This document shows, piece after piece, positions 1 to 6,612 of a DNA stretch of 11,518 nucleotides (the first letter of the stretch is position 1; each line of letters begins with the position of its first letter). Location: the NCBI GenBank assembly GCA_030838305.1, contig JAUTWY010000419.1, positions 1 through 11,518 on the forward strand, read 5' to 3'. The stretch is from Acidobacteriaceae bacterium (GTDB lineage Bacteria > Acidobacteriota > Terriglobia > Terriglobales > Acidobacteriaceae). The notes beneath the pieces were generated by a model. The model ran no database searches, had not been told where the DNA came from, and saw only the letters and a list, made by a program, of their open reading frames with translations. The position numbers and the translations under genes were made by a program.

Positions 1-90
1 GACGCGCGCGAAGGGTGCCAGCGCGTGCTGCAGCATCGCCAGCACCATCGGATTATCATCCACCAAAAGCAGTTTGACGTCGTTCGCCAT
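1..90 (-). CDS. Response regulator receiver-domain protein (5' fragment)
   Basis: Only the first 30 codons are present and the gene leaves the window on the left. The start codon is the ATG at 90-88. The visible residues begin MANDVKLLLVDDN and continue with PMVLAMLQHAL. This is the typical first beta strand of a CheY-like receiver domain, followed by the acidic pair (Asp10, Asp11) that helps bind Mg2+ near the phospho-acceptor Asp, and then the first helix. The phospho-acceptor Asp, expected near residue 55, lies outside the window, so the output domain and function cannot be told. The start is three bases after the moaC stop codon, so it is probably co-transcribed with moaC. The receiver identity is fairly safe despite the short length, because the LLVDDN motif is so characteristic. 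Confidence 0.8.
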   Translation of the reverse strand, partial: MANDVKLLLVDDNPMVLAMLQHALAPFARV

Positions 91-93
91 GAA

Positions 94-564
94 TCACTTC
101 TTGCGCCTATACTCCCCGCTCTTGCCGCCGGTCTTGCGCTCTAAAACAATCTCGCGAATCTCAATCCCCTTATCAAGTCCCTTAGCCATATCATAGATGG
201 TGAGGGCTGAAACGCTTACCGCCACTAGAGCCTCCATTTCCACGCCGGTTTGGGCGGTGGTGGCGGCTTTGGCGTTGATCGCGACGCCATTTTCGCATAG
301 GCGCATTTCGACATCAATGTGCGAGAGCGGGAGAGTGTGGCACATCGGAATCAAGTCGGCAGTGCGTTTTGCGGCCATGATTCCCGCTACCCGGGCGACC
401 TCCAGCGGATCACCTTTGGAGTTTTGAGGCAACGCTTTCAGCACCGTAGGACTCATGCGCACAAAGGCACTGGCTTCGGCCTCGCGCTTGGTGGAGACTT
501 TGCCGGAGACGTCTACCATGCGGGCACGACCGGAGTCATCGTAATGAGAAAGCTTTCTCGCCAT
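94..564 (-). CDS. moaC: Cyclic pyranopterin monophosphate synthase MoaC
   Basis: MoaC converts the 3',8-cyclo-GTP made by MoaA into cyclic pyranopterin monophosphate, the second step of molybdenum cofactor synthesis in the cytoplasm. The 156-residue product is the usual full length (E. coli about 161). Family signatures are all visible: KGDPLEVARVAGIMAAKRT (50-68), the LIPMCHTLPLSHIDVE block (71-86), GVEMEALVAVS (107-117) and ALTIYDMAKGLDKG (120-133). By alignment from memory, Lys50, His76, Asp125 and Lys128 correspond to active-site residues K51, H77, D128 and K131 of the E. coli enzyme, so it should be active. The ATG at 564 is used; the Shine-Dalgarno is weak (AGAG), and a later Met16 start is less likely because the family has residues before it. 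It lies downstream of moeA with a gap of about 100 bases and just upstream of a response regulator. Confidence 0.95.
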   Translation of the reverse strand: MARKLSHYDDSGRARMVDVSGKVSTKREAEASAFVRMSPTVLKALPQNSKGDPLEVARVAGIMAAKRTADLIPMCHTLPLSHIDVEMRLCENGVAINAKAATTAQTGVEMEALVAVSVSALTIYDMAKGLDKGIEIREIVLERKTGGKSGEYRRKK

Positions 565-666
565 GCGGAATCTCTATCTTACATGGGAGATGTCACTGCG
601 GCATGGGTCGCGGCGGATAGCGTTTCCTAGTGCTTACCGCAGCACTGAAGCGCTGGGCCCCCAACG
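565..666 (-). other. moeA-moaC spacer with small direct and inverted repeats
   Basis: This 102-base spacer holds no gene. An 11-base direct repeat, TGCTGCGGTAA on the minus strand, occurs at 677-667, where it is the last codons and stop of moeA, and again at 644-634 in the spacer. A hairpin with a 6-base stem and 6-base loop (AGTGCT/AGCACT, 629-646) overlaps the second copy. There is no T-run after the hairpin on the minus strand, so it is not a convincing intrinsic terminator. moeA and moaC are probably still read on one transcript. Confidence 0.45.
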
Positions 667-1962
667 TTACCGCAGCATAACCGCGACCCACTCGCCGGCG
701 AGGATGTGCTCGCGATCTGGCGGGATGACAATGAAGCAGTTGGAGCGGGCTCGCGCGGCGATATCGCCTGATCCCTGCCAGGGCACGAGTTCCACGTGAG
801 ACTGTTCATACTCGCCGGAGAGAATCGCGGGAAGGAAGCGGGTGAGTCCGGTCTTTACACGGATCTCGGACTTCAGGCGAGCATGCAGAAAGGCGAGCGG
901 ACGAGGCCGCATGCCCGCCAAAGCCTCCAGCATGGACCTGGCGAAGAGTTCGAAGGTCACCATGGTGGAGACCGGGTTGCCGGGGAGGCCGAAGAAATAC
1001 TTATGTGACGCTCGGGAAGAACCCGGAGCGGAAGCCCCTGAGCGGGCGGGTCGCCCACTCCCACACTGGCAACGGCCAAAGACCACGGGCTTTCCGGGCT
1101 GGATTCTTGCGCCGGTGAAGAAGAATTCAGCTTGCAACTCGGCGAGCACTTGTTCGACCAGGTCGTAGCGTCCCATAGAGACACCGCCGGTCATGAGCAG
1201 CAGGTCGGACCCCAATCCTTCTTCGATGAGTTGGCGGAGACGGCGGGGCTCATCGGGAGCGATCGGCAAAAGCACGGGGTCGCCGCCAGCCTCCTGCACC
1301 TGCACTGCCAGCGAATAGGTGTTGGAGTTGCGAATCTGTGCGGGACCGGGTTGGGCATCAATGGCGACTATCTCATCTCCGGTGGTAAGAATCGCCACGC
1401 GCGGACGAACGAACACCTTCACCTTTGATTTCCCAACCGAGGCTGCGAGTGCTATGGCCGCTTCGTTGAGCAGCGCCCCCGAATCGACCAGCAGGTCGCA
1501 GCGTTGGGCCTCGGCACCTTGGGCTACGATGTTTTCTCCCGGCGCGACGCCTTTTGTGAATTCGACGACGCCATCTTGCTGCGAGGTGTACTCCACCATG
1601 ACTACGGCGTCCGCGCCCTGCGGAGCTGGCGCGCCGGTCATGATGGAGAATGTTTCTCCAGGGTTCAGTGTGGGTAGGACTCCACCGGGCAGCGGACCGG
1701 CTTTGATTTCTCCAATTACCTTTAGTTTAGCGGGAAGCCGGGCCAGATCGGATGCGAGCACGGCGTACCCGTCACGAGTAGAACGTGGGAAGGGAGGGAT
1801 GTCACGGTCCGCGACAATGGTCTCGGCAAGAACTCGTCCAGCGGAAAGCAGGAGGTCCAGGGTTTCGCTCGCGCCTGGGGGGACCTGCGAAGCGTGCCGC
1901 TCGGCAACGCGGCGGGCGTCTTCAAAGGTTAGGACCAGGGATTCGGTTGACGGTGCCCGCAT
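667..1962 (-). CDS. moeA: Molybdopterin molybdenumtransferase MoeA
   Basis: MoeA hydrolyses adenylylated molybdopterin and inserts molybdate to give active molybdenum cofactor. The 431-residue product carries the family marks in order: DIPPFPRSTRDGYAV (54-68), MTGAPAPQGADAVVMVE (108-124), ILTTGDEIV (191-199), QIRNSNTYSL (209-218), the MoCF-domain MTGGVSMGRYDLVEQVL (257-273), RIQPGKPVVFGR (286-297) and FFGLPGNPVSTMVTFELF (323-340). The C-terminal domain IV (about 350-431) is present. It is roughly 20 residues longer than E. coli MoeA (411), and most of the excess is a Gly/Ser/Ala/Arg-rich segment at about 298-320, between VVFGR and KYFFGLPGNP, where E. coli has only a few residues. The ATG at 1962 is the first sensible start but has no clear Shine-Dalgarno. 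It sits between a PilT-like ATPase gene (80-base gap) and moaC. Confidence 0.95.
   Translation of the reverse strand: MRAPSTESLVLTFEDARRVAERHASQVPPGASETLDLLLSAGRVLAETIVADRDIPPFPRSTRDGYAVLASDLARLPAKLKVIGEIKAGPLPGGVLPTLNPGETFSIMTGAPAPQGADAVVMVEYTSQQDGVVEFTKGVAPGENIVAQGAEAQRCDLLVDSGALLNEAAIALAASVGKSKVKVFVRPRVAILTTGDEIVAIDAQPGPAQIRNSNTYSLAVQVQEAGGDPVLLPIAPDEPRRLRQLIEEGLGSDLLLMTGGVSMGRYDLVEQVLAELQAEFFFTGARIQPGKPVVFGRCQCGSGRPARSGASAPGSSRASHKYFFGLPGNPVSTMVTFELFARSMLEALAGMRPRPLAFLHARLKSEIRVKTGLTRFLPAILSGEYEQSHVELVPWQGSGDIAARARSNCFIVIPPDREHILAGEWVAVMLR
1003..1071 (-). repeat. In-frame extra segment within moeA (possible inserted element)
   Basis: These 69 bases encode MoeA residues 298-320, a Cys/Gly/Ser/Ala/Arg-rich stretch not expected from the family between the FGR and FFGLPGNP motifs. 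At the DNA level it contains a perfect hairpin, GGGCG-GGT-CGCCC (1044-1056), and an imperfect one at GCTCGGG/CCCGGAGC just to its left in plus-strand order. This composition fits a small interspersed palindromic element that landed in frame, but no second copy is visible in this window, so the mobile origin is inference. It may equally be a lineage-specific loop. Confidence 0.35.
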
Positions 1963-2017
1963 AGTGGAGATGATAGCGGAAAGGGAACGGGTGGATCGTG
2001 CAGATTCGCTGGCCAGG

Positions 2018-2029
2018 GTGGTGCACCAC
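2018..2029. repeat. Perfect 12-base palindrome between the PilT-like gene and moeA
   Basis: GTGGTGCACCAC is a perfect palindrome in the 80-base spacer between the stop of the PilT-like gene and the moeA start. With its flanks (CCTGAGTGG-TGCA-CCACCCTGG on the minus strand) it can form a longer imperfect hairpin. There is no downstream T-run, so a terminator is unlikely. It could be an operator upstream of moeA or part of an interspersed repeat; the sequence alone cannot decide. Confidence 0.35.
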
Positions 2030-2042
2030 TCAGGATGGTTTT

Positions 2043-3188
2043 CTAGCGGGCCAGTTCCTGGCCTAACACGGTGGGGTTGCTGGCGTAGGAAAGGCCGGTT
2101 TCGAGATCGACTATGCGGTCGCGGACGAGTTGGGCGATTTCGCCGTCGAAGTGTTGCATGCCTTCGGAGGAGCCGGCCTTCATAGCGTCGAGCAGGGTCT
2201 TGCCGTCGCGATCGCCTTTCTCAATGCATTCTCGGGTGCGGGCATTGGCTTTCAGGATTTCGGCTACCGGGACCCGGCCGCTGCGATCGCACTTGGGCAA
2301 CAGGCGCTGGCAGATGATGTAGCGAAACGATTTGGCGAAGCGCTGTCGCAGGTTTTGTTGTTCTTCCGCGGCGGATGCATTGACGATACGGTCGACCGTT
2401 TTGGATGCGTCCATGGTGTTCAAGCTGGACAACACCAGATGGCCAGTCTCGGCCGCTTCCAGGACCACTTCGATGGTTTCTCGATCGCGCATCTCGCCAA
2501 TCAAAATGACTTTCGGCGCCTGGCGGAGAGCCGAACGCAAGGCATGAGCAAGACTGACGGTGTCGCTATGGAGTTCGCGCTGATGAACCGTAGAGGATTT
2601 GTGATTGTGGAGGAATTCGATGGGATCTTCAATGGTAATGATGTGATAGTTTTTCTCGCGATTAATGCAGTCGAGTAGAACGGCAAGCGTGGAGGACTTC
2701 CCCGACCCGGCGGGACCAGTCACAAGGACGATGCCATCGCGCAGCTTGGCCACATCGGCGAGATGTGTGGGCAGGCGAAGTGAAGCAAAGTCCGGGATCA
2801 CGGTAGGAATCACGCGCATAACAACCGCGCAACTGCCGCGCTGGATGAAGATATTGACACGAAATCGCGCTATGCCCGCCAAGCTGTAGGAGATATCGCA
2901 CGATCCGTGTTCACGAAGGGTGGCGACCGCCTGCTTGTTATCCCCAATCAGATCGGCGGCAATGTGACGAGTATCGTCGGGGGTTAGCGCTGTCAGTCCC
3001 GGAACCTGCACTGGAATGAGCTGGCCGTACACCTGCACCTGCGGCGGCCTTCCGGGCGAAAAGATCAGGTCACTGATCCTGTCGGCGGCACGAAGCATCG
3101 CCCCCAGCAAAGCAGGCGTAGCCACTTTGCCGCTGCCGGAATAGTCTTCCAAAGAAACTGAAATTGCGGCGATGCCTGGTGCTGCCAT
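2043..3188 (-). CDS. PilT/PilU-like type IV pilus retraction ATPase
   Basis: This is a GspE/PilT-superfamily ATPase of 381 residues, slightly longer than typical PilT. Such hexameric cytoplasmic motors power pilus retraction. The N-terminal domain (about 25-130) includes ADRISDLIFSPGRPP and a PAS-like half ending FRVNIFIQRGSCAVVMRVI. The ATPase core has Walker A GPAGSGKSST (158-167), the Asp box TIEDPIEF (185-192) and Walker B VILIGEMRD (227-235). The first His-box histidine (His250, AETGHL) is kept, but the second is Asn257 (SSLNTMDA, where PilT usually has LHT). The AIRNLIRE-type C-terminal motif is replaced by ARTRECIEKG (316-325), as in PilU-like and acidobacterial forms. The ATG at 3188 follows AGAGGTG. 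No other pilus gene is in the window; moeA lies downstream. Whether it acts as PilT or as an auxiliary PilU-like motor cannot be settled here. Confidence 0.88.
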   Translation of the reverse strand: MAAPGIAAISVSLEDYSGSGKVATPALLGAMLRAADRISDLIFSPGRPPQVQVYGQLIPVQVPGLTALTPDDTRHIAADLIGDNKQAVATLREHGSCDISYSLAGIARFRVNIFIQRGSCAVVMRVIPTVIPDFASLRLPTHLADVAKLRDGIVLVTGPAGSGKSSTLAVLLDCINREKNYHIITIEDPIEFLHNHKSSTVHQRELHSDTVSLAHALRSALRQAPKVILIGEMRDRETIEVVLEAAETGHLVLSSLNTMDASKTVDRIVNASAAEEQQNLRQRFAKSFRYIICQRLLPKCDRSGRVPVAEILKANARTRECIEKGDRDGKTLLDAMKAGSSEGMQHFDGEIAQLVRDRIVDLETGLSYASNPTVLGQELAR

Positions 3189-3216
3189 TCACACCTCTTG
3201 CCAACGTGTTCGTAAT

Positions 3217-3226
3217 CCTAGCTAGG
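3217..3226. repeat. Short palindrome upstream of the PilT-like gene
   Basis: CCTAGCTAGG is a perfect 10-base palindrome about 30 bases upstream of the PilT-like start, within a slightly larger imperfect palindrome (AATCCTAGCTAGG and its partner with one extra G). Its position in the leader would suit a regulator site, but one short palindrome is weak evidence. The rest of the 3189-3351 spacer shows nothing I can name. Confidence 0.2.
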
Positions 3227-3351
3227 GAATTGCACGCGCCACAGGTAGGGAGGGGGCAAGAGCTTGGCCCAATACCTCTACTTTACAGGGATGACGTTGG
3301 AAATGGTAAGGACAGTTAGGCCATAGCCCTTGGTAATGTGGCCGGACGCAG

Positions 3352-3376
3352 AAAAGGGCGGCCACACGGCCGCCCT
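3352..3376 (-). terminator. Intrinsic terminator of the TPR-protein gene
   Basis: A perfect 9-base-pair stem, AGGGCGGCC/GGCCGCCCT (3355-3363 with 3368-3376), closes a four-base loop. Read on the minus strand it is followed by TTTTC. It lies 24 bases past the stop codon of the TPR-protein gene, the expected place for a Rho-independent terminator, and separates that gene from the PilT-like gene. Confidence 0.8.
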
Positions 3377-3399
3377 CGTCATTCAATCGGTCGAAAGGA

Positions 3400-4560
3400 T
3401 CAGTTTTTCTTAGTTGCGGCCTTCTTTCTCGTACCGAAAGTGGTTTCGACAGACGCGCCTATGGTTGCCAGCATCTGCTTGGCCACGTCGGCGTAGGGAC
3501 CGTTGGGCTGAAGTGCAAGGTACTTCTGGAAGGCCTCGGCCGTGCCTTCGGGAGCAATTGTTTTGTTACCCTGCAGAGTAGCCTTTCCGATCATGTTCAC
3601 GCCCTTTTGGTAGTAGGCGTCGGCCCGATTAGGGTCGGCAGCGATGCATTTGTCAAATGCCGCAATCGCGTCGTCGACCTTTCCCGCGTTGGTCAGCACC
3701 GCACCAATGTTGTAGTAGTAGCCGGCTGCTCCCTCGGGATTCACCTGCGCAGCCATGTTATAGGCTTTCACCGCGTCATCAATCTTGCCGGCTTTGCCGG
3801 CGGCTTCACCGAGGTTGTTGTAATACGCCGCCAACTGCTTGGTATCCTCGGGGGTCTTCTTGGTTTCCATGGCCTTCTGTTTGATGTCTATCGCCTTTTG
3901 ATAATCGGCGGCGGCTTCCTCGAGGCGCTTCGTTTTCTCCGCGCGATCGGTCTGCTTCAGAGCCGAGCCGCGATAGGCATCGGCAAGTCGCGCCCAGATT
4001 ACGTCGCGGGTTGCATCCATTTGCGTGGCTTCGGTTAGCGAACTGACTGCGGTATCAAAATCTCCGGCCTGCATCGCTGTATTCGCGGCGCCGAGTTTTT
4101 CATTCAAGGCCTTAATCGTGGTGACTTCTTTTTTCTGCTTCTCTTGCGCCTCCTGCATCTGCTTGATTTGTTCCGGGGTCAAGCCCTGACCCTTCGCCGA
4201 TTCCTCTGATTGCTTTTTCAGATCGAAGTCGAGCGTGTTCTCATCCAACGTCACCGGAAATTTGCCGAAATGGAATATTTCCTTATTGGCTTTGGCGTCG
4301 TCGGCATTCTTGTAGAGCGTGACGTTGTAGTGGCCCGGAGCAATTCCAAGGGAGAAATACTCGCCCTTCTTGTTGGTCTTGAGTGTGTATTTCTGCCCAT
4401 TGTCCAGGTTGGCGAATACCACGAGCCCATCGACAATGGGATTCCCCTGAGCGTCCTTACAGACGCCTTTCACGGTTCCGGCGGCCTGCGCAAAAACTGA
4501 TGGCGCACAGAATCCCAGCATTAAGAGAAGACATACAAATACTGCAAAATGCTTTTTCAT
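3400..4560 (-). CDS. Secreted carboxypeptidase-regulatory-like / tetratricopeptide repeat protein
   Basis: The 386-residue product starts with a signal peptide: MKKHFAVFVC, a hydrophobic LLLMLGF core, then likely cleavage after SVFA (24) or AQA (26). Residues 27-115 look like a carboxypeptidase-regulatory-like beta sandwich (GTVKGVCKDAQGNP, then KTNKKGEYFSLGIAPGHY). A charged, Gln/Lys-rich probable coiled-coil follows (about 117-150). TPR-like helix pairs fill about 152-352, clearest at AAYYNNLGEAAGKAGKIDDA (244-263) and YYYNIGAVLTNAGKVDDA (281-298). The tail is basic (TRKKAATKKN). It is probably exported to the periplasm or cell surface and works by protein contacts; no catalytic motif is seen. 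The ATG at 4560 was chosen over an in-frame start at 4620 because it begins the signal peptide and follows GGGAGG. It lies 78 bases downstream of queC but has its own terminator, and its role is unknown. Confidence 0.85.
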   Translation of the reverse strand: MKKHFAVFVCLLLMLGFCAPSVFAQAAGTVKGVCKDAQGNPIVDGLVVFANLDNGQKYTLKTNKKGEYFSLGIAPGHYNVTLYKNADDAKANKEIFHFGKFPVTLDENTLDFDLKKQSEESAKGQGLTPEQIKQMQEAQEKQKKEVTTIKALNEKLGAANTAMQAGDFDTAVSSLTEATQMDATRDVIWARLADAYRGSALKQTDRAEKTKRLEEAAADYQKAIDIKQKAMETKKTPEDTKQLAAYYNNLGEAAGKAGKIDDAVKAYNMAAQVNPEGAAGYYYNIGAVLTNAGKVDDAIAAFDKCIAADPNRADAYYQKGVNMIGKATLQGNKTIAPEGTAEAFQKYLALQPNGPYADVAKQMLATIGASVETTFGTRKKAATKKN

Positions 4561-4638
4561 CGTGGCCTCCCGGCTCGAATCTGACCTATCGAATAGAAGT
4601 TCTCGGTAATGAATGGACATAAATGTACACGCAAAGTA

Positions 4639-5379
4639 TCAGGTTTGAATAACCTGATCTGTGGCTGTGGTTGCATACGGAATGGGATCGCTGGCTCCCG
4701 CCGCAGCAAAGGCCCGCAAGCGCAACACGCAACTATCACAGACGCCGCACGCCATGTCCTGGCGACTGTAGCATGACCAAGTTAAATCGAATGGTGCGTG
4801 CAGTTCAAGGCCCAGGCGCACAATTTCGGCCTTGCGCAGGTGGATGAGCGGGGTGACAATTTCGATTGTTCCCTCTTTCGTTCCCGTTTTAATCACACGA
4901 TTGAACGCTTCGTAATATGCGGGACGGCAGTCCGGATAGCCGGAACTGTCTTGTTCGACGGCTCCTATAAGGATTCTGTCCGCACCCAGCACTTCTGCCC
5001 AACTCACCGCAACCGATAAGAAATGGGCGTTGCGAAAAGGCACGTAGGTGACGGGAATATCCTGGCCAATCGAGTGACTCACTCCGTCACCCTCGGGCAC
5101 CGCAAGGTTTACGTCGGTGAGCGCGGACCCTCCAATGGCGCGCAGGGCCTCGTTGCGCACAATAAGCCTGTCTTGAATACCCAGGCGCTGGCAAATTGCC
5201 AGGAAGGATTCCCGCTCGCGGTCTTCGGTGCGCTGTCCATAGCTGACGTGCAACGCCGCAGCGGCATGGTCGCGAGCCGCCAGGACCGCGCACACACACG
5301 AGTCCATGCCTCCGCTGAGCAGTACGATGGCTCGGGACTTCCCTGGCTGTGCCGCCTTCATCAAATCAATAAACTTCAA
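4639..5379 (-). CDS. queC: 7-cyano-7-deazaguanine (preQ0) synthase QueC
   Basis: QueC uses ATP and ammonia to turn 7-carboxy-7-deazaguanine into preQ0, the precursor of queuosine in tRNA and of some deazaguanine DNA modifications. Seen here are the N-type ATP pyrophosphatase loop SGGMDS (22-27), HVSYGQR (44-50), PFRNAHFLS (114-122), the substrate-side block SSGYPDCRPAYYEAFN (145-160) and the zinc site Cys203, Cys211, Cys214, Cys217 (CYSRQDMACGVCDSC). Length (246) is close to the family norm (about 220-240). The chosen start is TTG at 5379, overlapping the queE stop as TTGA, which suggests translational coupling; an AAAGGGG stretch lies very close upstream. An ATG six codons later (5361) is an alternative and would lose no conserved residue. 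QueE and QueD are encoded just upstream. Confidence 0.95.
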   Translation of the reverse strand: MKFIDLMKAAQPGKSRAIVLLSGGMDSCVCAVLAARDHAAAALHVSYGQRTEDRERESFLAICQRLGIQDRLIVRNEALRAIGGSALTDVNLAVPEGDGVSHSIGQDIPVTYVPFRNAHFLSVAVSWAEVLGADRILIGAVEQDSSGYPDCRPAYYEAFNRVIKTGTKEGTIEIVTPLIHLRKAEIVRLGLELHAPFDLTWSCYSRQDMACGVCDSCVLRLRAFAAAGASDPIPYATTATDQVIQT

Positions 5380-6059
5380 ACCCCTTTCAGCGCCGGGTCC
5401 CAGATGAATTTGTGCAATTGCAATCCGAGGCGGGCGGGAACGTTATCGGCAAGCATCCATTCGGCCAATTCTTGCGGATCAAGCAGGCAGTGCGAACTGT
5501 CTCGAGCGCCGGTGGCGCCCTTGCGAAAGGCGGGCGAGAACAGGACTGCGTTGACGAGGTCGGCCAAACGATGCCGCTGAGTAAAGTCACGTGCAAATTC
5601 ATAATCCGGGCGTCCGCTGAGCACAAACTTCACTTCGTCCTGCGGGCCGAGCGTTTCGAGGTTCTCGATGTGAAAGGTATCAGCTTCGCCGGAGTCCGGA
5701 CACTTCACGTCCACAATCTTAATAATTCCCGCGGGAACTCGCTGCAAAGGCCGTTCTCCACTGGTCTCCAGCAATACTCGGTACCCAGCTTCCAGCAACT
5801 GGCGCATGAGAGGAAGCAGGTCGCGCTCCTGCAGCATGGGTTCGCCACCGGTGATTTCCACGAGTCCGCCGTTGGGGCTAAGCCGGCTAACCTCGTCCAT
5901 TACTTGTTCGGGGGTCATCTTCCTGCCGCCGTGAAAGGTGTATTCGCTGTCGCACCAGGTGCAGCGCAGATTGCAGCCCGTCAGCCGCACGAAGACACAC
6001 GGCAGCCCAGCGTAAGTCGACTCCCCTTGCAGCGATTTGTAGATTTCAGTGATCTGCAT
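5376..6059 (-). CDS. queE: 7-carboxy-7-deazaguanine synthase QueE (radical SAM)
   Basis: QueE rearranges 6-carboxy-5,6,7,8-tetrahydropterin into 7-carboxy-7-deazaguanine using a 4Fe-4S cluster and S-adenosylmethionine. The 227-residue product opens with MQITEIYKSLQGES, the typical QueE N-terminus. The radical SAM cluster motif CNLRCTWC gives Cys29, Cys33 and Cys36, in the classic CxxxCxxC spacing. The SAM-binding EITGGEPMLQ follows at 68-77, then LLETSGE (96-102) and DVKCPDSGE. The ATG at 6059 is the natural start, since homologues begin at this point. The stop overlaps the queC start by four bases. Upstream, 116 bases rich in repeats separate it from queD, so the operon is interrupted there or queE has its own leader. 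Confidence 0.95.
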   Translation of the reverse strand: MQITEIYKSLQGESTYAGLPCVFVRLTGCNLRCTWCDSEYTFHGGRKMTPEQVMDEVSRLSPNGGLVEITGGEPMLQERDLLPLMRQLLEAGYRVLLETSGERPLQRVPAGIIKIVDVKCPDSGEADTFHIENLETLGPQDEVKFVLSGRPDYEFARDFTQRHRLADLVNAVLFSPAFRKGATGARDSSHCLLDPQELAEWMLADNVPARLGLQLHKFIWDPALKGV

Positions 6060-6062
6060 TGG

Positions 6063-6171
6063 AAAACAGTGGCCAGTGGTCAGTGACTAGAGGCCAGAAC
6101 AACAGGCGGCGAACTCCTGACGAAAGAAGAGATGTGAGGTTGCTACTGATCACCGGCCATGGACCACTGTT
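6063..6171. repeat. Imperfect inverted-repeat element between queD and queE
   Basis: The left arm contains three tandem 7-base units, CAGTGGC-CAGTGGT-CAGTGAC (6067-6087), within AACAGTGGCCAGTGG...GACTAG (6065-6090). The right arm (6143-6171) read on the other strand is AACAGTGGTCCATGG...CAGTAG, an imperfect match. About 50 bases lie between the arms. The element fills nearly the whole queD-queE spacer and its right edge comes within a few bases of the queD stop at 6176. It resembles short CAGTGG-type intergenic repeats that I associate with acidobacterial genomes, but copy number cannot be checked here. It could form a large stem in the que mRNA. Confidence 0.55.
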
Positions 6172-6175
6172 CTGG

Positions 6176-6553
6176 TTATTCGCTGTACGTTGCCGTGGTA
6201 GTGTCGGTCTCGAACACCGTCACATCCTTCACGCGCACTCGTCCGTTCGTCACGCTCTTGAGCCGCGTGCTCGATTCGTCGTAGAAATACTTGGCCAGAT
6301 TCTCCGCCGAGGGATTGATCACCGTGAAAGGCTCGATGTCATTAATCATCTGATGATCGAGCCGGTCGATGACGTGCCGCATTACCTCGCGTAGATCCTT
6401 AAAGTCGAGAAGAAGCCCGGCCTTATCCAACTCTGCTCCCGCCAGCGTTACCCGGATCTTGTAGTTATGCCCATGCGGATTTTCACACTTGCCCTTATAG
6501 TTGCGCAGGTAATGTCCTGCTGCAAAGCTATCGTTAACCGTGACTTCAAACAT
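6176..6553 (-). CDS. queD: 6-carboxy-5,6,7,8-tetrahydropterin synthase QueD
   Basis: QueD converts 7,8-dihydroneopterin triphosphate to 6-carboxytetrahydropterin, the first committed step toward preQ0. From the chosen start the product has 125 residues, normal for the 6-pyruvoyl-tetrahydropterin synthase family. The zinc ligands appear as His14 (AAGHYL), His27 and His29 (PHGHNY). The catalytic Cys23 lies in GKCENPHGHNY, Asp66-His67 in RLDHQMIND, and Glu115 in VFETDTTTATY. The ATG at 6553 was preferred because GAGGA sits five bases upstream. In-frame ATGs at 6568 and 6610 would add 5 or 19 residues; the 6610 one is unlikely because a TACAAT box lies directly before it. It is the first gene of the queD-queE-queC group. 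Confidence 0.92.
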   Translation of the reverse strand: MFEVTVNDSFAAGHYLRNYKGKCENPHGHNYKIRVTLAGAELDKAGLLLDFKDLREVMRHVIDRLDHQMINDIEPFTVINPSAENLAKYFYDESSTRLKSVTNGRVRVKDVTVFETDTTTATYSE

Positions 6554-6612
6554 GTATTCCTCAGCCATCCCGGACGAATACAGGCCGGGCCGCGTTTCGT
6601 GGCGAACCATCT

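Noticed and set aside
1319..2185. Open frame of 288 codons on the plus strand across moeA and the end of the PilT-like gene
   Set aside because: It is antisense to two well-supported genes and is Ser/Arg-rich without any family signature.
4561..4620. N-terminal extension of the TPR protein to an ATG at 4620
   Set aside because: The 20 extra residues are polar and would bury the signal peptide; the ATG at 4560 has a good Shine-Dalgarno.
5412..6086. Open frame of 224 codons on the plus strand opposite queE
   Set aside because: It is a shadow of queE, which has the full radical SAM motif set.
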